Assembly: GCA_954871525.1 (NCBI GenBank)
Contig: OX940870.1
Coordinates: forward strand, 8,463,501-8,527,500
DNA from: Parietaria judaica
Taxonomy: Eukaryota > Streptophyta > Magnoliopsida > Rosales > Urticaceae
Direction of reading: 5' to 3'
DNA length: 64,000 bases
The translations under genes and the position numbers were made by a program. The notes beneath the pieces were generated by a model that was given only the letters and a program-made list of their open reading frames with translations, searched no databases and had not been told where the DNA came from. Positions 56,425-64,000 of this stretch are shown piece by piece. How positions within the stretch are numbered: position 1 is the first letter of the stretch; each line of letters opens with the position of its first letter.

Positions 56425-57515
56425 TTATAAATTACGGTTACGCCGCTGCCGGAAATGTCTGAGGATGAAGGTATCGGCGTACAGAGGGTAGTTCCTCCTG
56501 ATCATGCCCTTGATGCATTTCCAATACGAAAAGTCAACCATATCCCCGTCCTTTTGAACTATGAACATACACCGCGATCTTTCGAAATCCGGGTGGTACC
56601 CGACCTGCCAGTCCAAAGAAGAAATTCACGCTGTTGTTTAACATAATAATCATTCAGAACAAACTTGTTTACTCGTTTCATCGGTTAAGAAAATTTTGCC
56701 AAAAACGTAATAGAGAGGAGCGAGAATTACAGTGATGTGATCGATTCCATCTCCAATCTTCTTCTCGAACTCCGGATGAAAAGGAAGGAGCTTTTCGAGA
56801 ATGGTCTTCTCGTGCTCGGGGCTTAACCGTTCTCCACTTTCGTATCTGTAAACATCGCAATTTCAAGTCACCGTTATTTGCTGCTTAGTATAACAAGCAC
56901 CATTGCAGTACACAGCAGATAGATCATTAACCTATTTGACTGTATCAAAGCAGCTTAAGCAAGCATTTCCATGGAAACTAACTCCAAAACCTGAACAAAA
57001 ACGGCACTAATACCAACTGATTATCGCCTATTATTAACAAGTTCTAGCAAAATCCACACAGTTGATACAAACTATTTCACAGACACCATTGATTCCAAGC
57101 CTATATGCAATACAAATTCCAACATATGGATAATGGAACAGGCAAAACTTCAAAGGAAAGGAACGAAAGATTACGTTTCAGAGTGAAGAATCATCCGAAC
57201 GAAGCCGACGAGAGGCACAGTATCCTCCAAAATCTTGTCCTCCCAATCCACCCACTTCTCATCGTCATCCTCCTCTTCCTCGTCGTCGTCGTAATTTCTA
57301 CTCCGGTCAGCTCCGTCCGAGTCCTTCCACGGCGAGACGATCGGCTTCCTCAGCAACTCCGGCCCGCTCCCACTGTCGGCGCCGGTCTTCAGAGCTCCGA
57401 GCCGCGACGGCGCTGTACGGAGGGGCAAGGGGAGGGTGAAGGCGCAGTGGTTGGGAGCGAGCGCGGAGAATCTCCGAGGCGTGAGGATCTTGGGCGGTTT
57501 GGATATGGCAGCCAT
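56425..57515 (-). CDS. DCL: DCL: chloroplast DUF3223 protein (DEFECTIVE CHLOROPLASTS AND LEAVES)
   Basis: Three exons with GT-AG borders and matching phase: 57175-57515, 56731-56845, 56425-56604; 211 residues. The N-terminus is rich in Ser/Ala/Pro with few acids, as expected of a chloroplast transit peptide. A short acidic run (DDDEEEEDDDEKWVDWEDKI) follows. The C-terminal DUF3223 domain reads LSPEHEKTILEKLLPFHPEF, GIDHIT, VGYHPDFERSRCMFIVQKDG, DMVDFSYWKCIKG and NYPLYADTFILRHF. DCL family proteins act in plastids; tomato DCL is needed for plastid 4.5S rRNA processing and chloroplast development. The length and motifs are intact. Confidence 0.9.
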
Positions 57516-57813
57516 GGCAGGAGATTTGCCCTAGCTAGCTTGTGTGGTTGGAATCTCAGGCTTGTGGCTTCATCGTCTTCGCGGAGAAGAAATCGCTTGG
57601 TTGGTTTGTTAAGGAGCGGTTTAGGGGAGTGAGTGGTGACTCGTTCATGGTTGACTCAGCGAGTCGTGCGACTGTGTCCACCTCTCTACCTCTTTTCTGT
57701 GGCTGCTGCTTCTTATCGGGTCTTAGTTACGCTCCAAAGTTATTGTCGTTTCTTGCAAAACGACAGTAAGGTCAAATCTAATTGTGAATAAATAGTTTGA
57801 GATGGAAAAACGT
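57516..57813 (-). promoter_or_regulatory. Promoter region of DCL
   Basis: Upstream flank of DCL on the minus strand. GC-richer near the gene. No distinct TATA or other site assigned. Confidence 0.3.
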
Positions 57814-57853
57814 AGCGGCTTTGCCTGCGCAGGTTCGAATCCTGCTGTCGACG
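57814..57853 (+). pseudogene. tRNA-Ser 3' half (variable arm, T arm, acceptor)
   Basis: GCGGCTTTGCCTGCGC (variable arm) runs into GCAGGTTCGAATCCTGC (T arm with a perfect B-box GGTTCGAATCC) and TGTCGACG (acceptor 3' strand), matching the 3' half of a eukaryotic tRNA-Ser. The acceptor 5' strand, D arm and anticodon are absent upstream, so it cannot fold as a tRNA. Confidence 0.8.
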
Positions 57854-58280
57854 TTTTATTTTTACTTCTTACTTTTTTTTCCTTTTTCCTTTTTAAGGAA
57901 GACTTCGCCTTTTTTTAAAAAAAAATTATAAAATCACAAAATTATATAGTTCTTACTTTTAATTAGATAGTTTAACGATTATTTATGCCTAAAAATTTCA
58001 GAAATCATAAATCTGTTTCTAAATTTTAATCAAAAGTGATTTTTGATTTCACGAATATTTAATCTCGGCCGTTGGTTATTTCAACCCAACGGCCCAGATT
58101 TGTTGTTTTATAAAAATATAGAAATCAGATTTTAAAGTTATAATGTAGTCGTTCATCAAAACTCGAACAACGACGCCTTCGTTCATCACCAAAACGTCTC
58201 GCCATGGCAATTTTTTATATTATTTGCCATTTTGATTCCTATTCTAGCAATCTATTTTTTTCGATATATTAACTTCTATG
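57854..58280. other. AT-rich spacer before the hAT transposase relic
   Basis: No gene recognised. May include decayed upstream parts of the hAT element. Confidence 0.4.
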
Positions 58281-59038
58281 ATTGCTAAGCTTAATTGTTA
58301 TCATAAGCATATGTCTTTTCCTTATTGTGCGGGACTTATACTTGATTCGTGCTTCAAGACGGGGAAATTGTAGGACATGCTTGATAGGATGAAGCGCGTT
58401 TTCGGAAATCCTTACAAGATAGAAGACTACCCAAATGCATTGCAAAAGATGCAGGAGCTTTACCACGACTACGAGAGGAACCAACTTGGAGAATCGGTGG
58501 CGGAGGAGTTTCAACACGCACAACCGAATCCCGGGCAACCCATGACGAAGGCACAATGGGCTATCCACAACCTTAGCCGTTATGCAAACTCACCAAGCAA
58601 CGAAGCGCCGTCTTCACGACAATCTCTTGGTCATGGTGGAGGAAGGACTTCGCTTACACTCCAGATTTCTTCTTCACGAACTGCCGTCGCTAGTCCACGC
58701 CTCAACGAGTTCGACAAATGGTGCAACCCTCCGCCGTACCCTTTACCGCCATCCGAGGTAATAAACTCTCTAAAATTGTGGAGATCGAAGCGACGTGAAT
58801 ATCCGATCCTATATTTGATGGCCCGTGACGTCTTGACCATCCCGGTATCCACGGTTTCGTCGGAGGTGGCCTTCTCTAGCGCGGGACGCATCTTGGATGA
58901 CCGACGCAAATTGTTAAAGCCGAGTATAGTCAAGATCATCGCGCTAAGCAAAGATTGGCTCCAAGCCTAAGAACGAGCTCAAGAGGAAGCACGTAACAAC
59001 AACCACCTCAACGATTACTTCAATGCCGAAGAATATTA
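58281..59038 (+). pseudogene. hAT transposase C-terminal part (broken)
   Basis: Reading from MIAKLNCYHKHMSFPYC through a TAG (about 58370), then MLDRMKRVFGNPYKIEDY, LNEFDKWCNPPPYPL, REYPILYLMARDVLTIPVS, VSSEVAFSSAGRILDDRR and KPSIVKIIALSKDWLQA, a TAA (58968), then ERAQEEARNNNHLNDYFN to TAG at 59038. The last part is the hAT family C-terminal dimerisation domain, like plant RICESLEEPER/DAYSLEEPER-type transposases. The BED finger and most of the catalytic core are missing. With two stops it is dead but shows an autonomous hAT source once existed here. Confidence 0.87.
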
Positions 59039-59690
59039 GTTACTTTCGATTTATTGTTTTATGAATGTTTATGTTCCAATGTACTAATATTTTAGGGTGC
59101 TCTTTCCTCACCCGAGTGGCACCTGTTCGGGGGGCTCGAAGAGGTTTTAATGAGGCTCATTATTTCTCTTATTAGATTAATCAATGAACGAGGTATTCTT
59201 AATTCCCGTGTTGAAATTTCTATTGGATTCGGTTTGGGCAACTTTGTAAATATTTATAATATTTAGGGTTAAAACAAACCATACTTTTTTATTCGGGATA
59301 AAAAAAAATACAGGAATAGAACTATGGTTCTGGTTTTAAAACCGAAGCAAAAAAATTTGGTTCCGAAAACAAACCAGAAACCAAAATTCTGGTTCTGGTC
59401 CAGAAACAGAATCTGAAAAATTCAAAATATAGTACTATATTAACAAGATTAATCTCAATCCCACGTAATTCAAAATTTTATTTTTGCCTCCCGAGTGAGC
59501 TTCTAAGATATTTATGGACTTGGACATGCTCGACATGGAAAGTGAAAACTAAGAAGGAAAATTGATAGGAACTAATGAGATAAGATAATAAATTAAAAAT
59601 AATAATAAATGCAGTAAAATTGAGAAATAAAGATATAAAGAACATGACAAAAACAACCTTATATAACAAACGACAAGTCTAGAGGGAATA
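59039..59690. other. 3' region of the hAT relic and intergenic DNA
   Basis: Contains words such as GGTTCTGGTTTTAAAACCG and CCAGAAACCAAAATTCTGG (59325-59410), like hAT subterminal repeats. A GAGGCTCAT motif near 59150 is shared with 59873-59881. No coding sequence. Confidence 0.4.
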
Positions 59691-59897
59691 TTGTTTGGTT
59701 AGAGTATGTTCCGCCGAGTATTGAACCTCTTGTTTTGCGAGATTCTAGTTGTAACGTGGGAGTCCTGACTCTTGTTCAGGACACTTCTTTGGCTACTGCC
59801 GATGGTAATTCGATGTGGAGTACTCTTCCCTCTAGAGCCGCACCCGTTTTGGGGGATTGAGAGGGTTTAATAAGGCTCATCTTTCTTTGAAAAAAAC
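59690..59897 (+). mobile_element. Possible LINE 3' end fragment
   Basis: An open stretch (IEPLVLRDSSCNVGV and following) leads to a GC-richer CCGCACCCGTTTTGGGGG, then GGTTTAATAAGGCTCAT and CTTTGAAAAAAA. This order resembles plant LINE 3' ends with a short poly(A). No target duplication found. Confidence 0.35.
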
Positions 59898-61280
59898 AAT
59901 TCTAAGTAACAGAAACTAAGATAGAAGCAAAAGACAACATTGTAAATACATCAACATAAAAGAAAAGTATTTATTTTAAAGGGTGTGTGATTTAAAAAAA
60001 TAATTCTTTTTCAAAGTTTATGTGATAGGGCTTGAAGCTTTGAACAATACATTTCAAACGTTGAAGGTCTAATACTGAAAGCATAACAGCTAAATTAGTC
60101 CTTGTATGGCAATTTTACACTAAGACCACTTATGCCAATTCCCCTAAACTTCGTCATTATTAATTACTTTGCACCTTCAACTCCTCTTTGTATATATTGT
60201 CATACAACATACAAGGACTAATTTATTGTCCTACATTAAAATTAATAATTTCGATTAATAAATTATACTTTTATTCAACCATAATTTAAAAAATTAACAT
60301 ATTAAATTAGTACTATATAAAATAAGAATTTCTAGACAGTATAACATTTTTTTGTGGCGCTATACTAATTAAGTTAATTAAGTTAATTCTCAAACCATTA
60401 AACAAACCCATTCAACACTTCTGAAGTCTTTGCTTGCACTATCATTCAAATTTCTGTTATTTGAAAACAAGATGTTAATTATAAATGTTATGGTATAATT
60501 GGAAGCCATAAATTATTGGACCATTAGCGATCATGATCAAGTCAAAAATTCTTTATTCCTATTTATGTAATCCCAATTTTGATATTTCTGCAGAAAGTCT
60601 CAGTCTTGTATATATATGTCGACACTTAATACACTTCCAAAATAGAAAGTTCCTGAATTATTTGCTCGTCAACAATATATCATAATCTCGTAACGTACGA
60701 TCTTGATTATTGGTGTACGAAAATGTTGAACTTGAAAGGAGTTTTGCGTTGTTTTCTTTGATTCCACGAATTTGTAGATATGACTCAATTAGCACCCAAT
60801 ACTCAAGAAAATGATATGTATATATGTAATATTACGAATGTATATATGTAATATTTATCGCTCTTGATGCACATATTTTTTTCGTATATTTTTTTTCTTC
60901 TTTTGGATTAATATATGTAAATTTTGATTTTTCAATCCAAAAACACAAGTTCAACGTTGTCTATTTCTGTTTTCACTAAATCTGAATAATTATTCACTAG
61001 ATTATATTTTACATCATTTTGGACAAAAATAGCATTTTCTCTGTCAGAATTGCTAATTGTCAAACTAGATCTACTAATAAAACTGTTAAACTTTGTGAAA
61101 AAACTATCAACCTATACCCGAAAAATGTCAAAGTTAAAACAATATTTCGTAACTAATTTTTAATATTGTCTAATTATTACATACTATTTTATTTTGCTCT
61201 TTAATTGTTTTTCTAAAATACTAGAAACTGTCAGTGAATAACTAAAATGAAGTATAATACAATTGGTTATTACATACTAT
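59898..61280. other. Very AT-rich intergenic DNA
   Basis: No gene, RNA or clear transposon recognised. An ATGTATATATGTAATATTACG-like direct repeat lies near 60815-60860. Confidence 0.5.
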
Positions 61281-61403
61281 TAGAGCTGAAACTGGCGACG
61301 CGGAGGAGGACGTCGCGACGCCTCGCGACGGGGAGGAAAAAATTACGATCGTCGCGACGGAGAGGTGAAAAATCGCGATGATTCGCGATGGGGGAGATCG
61401 TCA

Positions 61404-61466
<63 letters not shown>

Positions 61467-61545
61467 GTCGCGACGATCGCGACAATCGGCACCACGACGC
61501 ATCGCGACGGGAGGGTTGGTCGCGACGTCGTCAGTTTCACCTCTG
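61281..61545. mobile_element. 265-bp hAT-type MITE with TCGCGA-rich ends and a (CT)n core
   Basis: The left end TAGAGCTGAAACTGGCGACG and right end (inverted CAGAGGTGAAACTGACGACG) match at most positions. The flanking 8-mers CATACTAT (61273-61280) and CATACTAA (61546-61553) match at seven of eight bases. About ten TCGCGA palindromes or near-palindromes lie in the subterminal zones, likely transposase-binding sites. The centre is a (CT)n microsatellite of about 55 bp (61407-61462). Confidence 0.85.
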
Positions 61546-62630
61546 CATACTAATGTTTAATTGTATTTTTAGCTAAAATGAAGTTAAATACAATTCAGAG
61601 AATAACTATTTAGGTTTAGTAAAAATAGGAATAGAAAACGTTGAACTTGTAATTTGGAGAATATTTTTTCAAGTTTTCCTATATATAATTATAATGAATC
61701 TCAGTTTTATCTTTTTATTTATTGAGAATTTTAATTTATTTGACATTCGAGTTTAGTTTGTGATATATCCGAGGCTCTTTATTAAAAAATTAAATATAAA
61801 TATATCATATATTTATAAGTTTCTCTATGATGATATTAATATATATATATCAATTTTGTGCCAAGCTATAGATATTTTGATATGGGGATGAATGATGATC
61901 AGTGCAAATATATTTTATGGATTCCTTAACGTTGTATCTTTTTGTTTATATTAATATTCTAATATATTAAGCTCTTTCTAGAGTGTCGAAGCTCGTCCCA
62001 TTAAGCCAAACTACGTGAAGAAGAAGCAATATAAGAGGAAGAATTGCTGAATATAAGAGGAAGAATTGCTGAATTTGACCGTTGGAAATGAAGAAGCAAT
62101 ATAATCGGAATCTTGGTGAACCCTAATATATTTATTTTTATATATATTGTTTATGGTTATAGTCACTTGTCAATTTCTTAAAATATTACTTGTATGCATG
62201 ATACTTCATGAGTACTTTCCTAGCAAATTCCTTAAAATATGACTTCTAAATATAACCCATAATTAATGTCCATTACAAGGGAAGCGACTGATCCCTCTGT
62301 ATTTGACAATTACAAATTGCTAGAAATACTAAAATACAACGTGACCGTTTCATGCAAATACGACTCGTTCATGGTCACATTACTCATATTTCCTTGAAAT
62401 TGGGAGGCACAAAAACATATATATATTTATATATATCATGATAATATCACCGCCCAATCAAACTAGTTGAATATAATTATATAACCAACAACCTTCTGCG
62501 AAAACACAAAAGCTTGACTATACTTATTATAAGTTATATTGGATATACACTATATAATACATCTAGTTATAGGAACAATAAACAAACTAATTAGTACTTT
62601 GCTATTAAAAATATTAATTAATTTCGATAC
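61546..62630. other. AT-rich intergenic DNA upstream of the GLR gene
   Basis: Holds a 22-bp direct repeat (AATATAAGAGGAAGAATTGCTG twice, about 62028-62071). No other feature recognised. Confidence 0.5.
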
Positions 62631-62682
62631 TTTATAAATATAGTTACAATATTCCAAGTTTGAGAACTAAACACAGACAGAG
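62631..62682 (+). promoter_or_regulatory. Core promoter and leader of the GLR gene
   Basis: TTTATAAATA at 62631-62640 is a TATA box about 40-45 bp upstream of the start codon; a short leader of roughly 15-20 nt is inferred. Confidence 0.55.
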
Positions 62683-64000
62683 ATGGTGGGGATGTTGGTC
62701 CGAATAATTACGTGTTCGTTAATAATGTTGGTTTTGTTCGATTTGATGGGATTCGTAGCAAGCAATAATGGCAAAGTTATAAGATGTTTAAACACCGATG
62801 AAGAAGAAGAAGAAGCGAAGACTGTAAAAATAGGAGTAGTTATTGATCAAAGGAGTCGAATGGGCAAAGAACAAAAAATCGCCATGGAAATGGCAGTCCA
62901 AGCTTTTTCTCAGTCCTCTTGTCTCAAGCTTGATTTGCTTCACAGAGATTCCCAGGGCATTTCGGTCAAAGCCACTGCTTCTGGTAATCATCATTCATCA
63001 ACAGTACTTCTTATTGTTTATTATGGTAATCAATGGAGTCGCTCACTCATTTATTTGATTCAGCGGTTGATCTTATTAACACCCAACGAGTTACGGCGCT
63101 CATCGGAACCCTTACCGAGGAGGAGGCAGCACTCATCTTTGAAATAAGCGGCGCGCCGGAGAATTTCCCTATCATATCGCTCAACTCTCCGACCATGAGT
63201 CGCCTGAAGATGACGCCGTCCCTGTCAACAAATTTCTTCCAGCTATCTGACGACGTTGTTTACCGGACGCAGTGCGTTGCGGCCCTGATCGGCCATTTCA
63301 AGTGGGGGAAGGTGTCCGTTATTTACGAGGAGAGAGACGGATTCTCTAATGGATCCGGGGCGGAGATATCTCTTCTCTCCGACTCACTCCGGTTGGTTAA
63401 CTCGGAGATTGAGCAGCACCGCGCTTTTCCTGCGCTCTCTCTGCACTCCGACCGCGAGATAGCCGCCGAGGAAGCGCTTCAGAAGCTTGAAGGTTGCACC
63501 ACTAGGGTTTTCGTGGTCCTCCACTTCTCCTTGGAGACTGCGTCGACGCTCTTCGAAAAGGCGAAGCAGATGGGAATGATGGGGAAAGGCTATGTATGGA
63601 TCGTTGCCGACGAGATCATCGACCTCATTGATGTCGTTGGCTCCAAGCTCGGTGACATGCAAGGCGTCATCGGAGTCAAAACCAAATTTCCCGACACAGA
63701 AAGTTCATTTAGGGTTTTCAAGAAGAACTTTGGACAAGCTTACGAGGCCGAATACCCCGAAGAAGACGACCGAAGCTCAAACCCTAGCGTCTTCGCGCTG
63801 CGAGCTTACGATGCGATGAGCATGATCTCCCATGCGGTAATTGGAGAAAAACTGTCGGATAATCTCAAGTCCGTCGAGTTTAGAGGTAAAAGCGGCTTGG
63901 TCAAGTTCAAGGGTAACGGGATGCTCGACCGGCAAACGGCGTTTAAGATCATAAACGTGGTTGGCCAAAGGTACAGCGAGATAGCTCAATGGTCAACGCT
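62683..64000 (+). CDS. Glutamate receptor-like (GLR) channel, N-terminal exons (runs off right edge)
   Basis: Exon 1 is 62683-62983 and exon 2 starts at 63064 and is open to the window end, joined GT-AG at a split Ala codon. A signal peptide (MVGMLVRIITCSLIMLVLFD, continuing to about residue 27) precedes a ligand-binding amino-terminal domain of the ANF-receptor type: VKIGVVIDQRSRMGKEQKIA, AVDLINTQRVTALIGTLTEE, FPIISLNSPT, ALIGHFKWGKVSVIYEERDG, GKGYVWIVADEIIDL, NPSVFALRAYDAMSMISHA and FRGKSGLVKFKGNGML. Plant GLRs are tetrameric cation channels gated by amino acids or glutathione, acting in Ca2+ signalling, wounding and development. The channel and later domains lie beyond the window. No stop is seen. 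The clade cannot be fixed from this part. Confidence 0.92.

Noticed and set aside
55195..56430. Small frames between the nested elements and DCL
   Set aside because: No domain, no convincing splice partners, and AT-rich composition like the surrounding spacer.
61343..61576. Open frames of repeated Leu-Ser or Arg-Glu
   Set aside because: Translations of the (CT)n microsatellite inside the MITE, open only because the repeat lacks stops.

Overview
This window is nuclear DNA from a flowering plant, most likely a eudicot. The host genes have short GT-AG introns, AT-rich intergenic DNA and plant-specific families: an ABF/AREB bZIP factor, the chloroplast DCL protein, a plant glutamate receptor-like channel, BRIZ1 and a plant tandem-BRCT protein. 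Between them lie nested plant retrotransposons and hAT-type DNA transposons. I cannot name the species.

Host genes from left to right: the first coding exon of an ABF/AREB-type bZIP factor (minus, runs off the left edge, 86-1138); a gutted CHY/RING zinc-finger E3 ligase pseudogene (plus, 14076-21553); a class III peroxidase 3' remnant (minus, 22750-22935); a two-exon gene for a 71-residue membrane protein of unknown role (minus, 23131-23681); BRIZ1, a BRAP2-RING-UBP zinc-finger E3 ligase with 12 exons (plus, 32600-35206); an F-box/LRR pseudogene (plus, 35430-35866); an eight-exon RING-CH membrane E3 ligase with a damaged zinc ligand (plus, 41998-45555); an eight-exon TQ-repeat/tandem-BRCT protein resembling the plant MDC1 counterpart BCP4 (minus, 46248-50727); DCL with three exons (minus, 56425-57515); a tRNA-Ser 3' half (57814-57853); and the start of a GLR gene (plus, 62683 to the right edge). 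These are independent plant genes and do not form an operon or pathway.

Mobile DNA occupies much of the rest. A 5'-truncated LINE lies at 2833-5639 with a 14-bp target duplication. A complete 6.0-kb Ty3/Gypsy element (15229-21246, TSD GTGTC, LTRs about 1.2% diverged) sits in an intron of the dead E3 ligase. A nearly intact 4.6-kb Ty1/Copia element (26536-31170, TSD GTGTT, LTRs differing at one base, TA...TA termini) sits inside the remains of a second Gypsy element whose 591-bp LTR is at 31562-32152. A headless and tailless Copia fragment (35867-37742) directly follows the F-box relic.

hAT-type elements with 8-bp duplications are at 11981-12988, 40785-41596, 53805-54509 (nested in an older element) and 61281-61545. 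A hAT transposase relic lies at 58281-59038.

I found no CRISPR array, no bacterial-type gene cluster and nothing I would call a new multi-gene system. The most interesting items are the Cys-to-Tyr change in an otherwise intact RING-CH gene, a plant snRNA-type promoter module (USE plus TATA) beside a G-quadruplex block inside one hAT copy, the Copia element with non-canonical LTR ends, a Gypsy polyprotein whose stop codons nearly all replace tryptophan, and the deletion and insertion history of the CHY/RING pseudogene.
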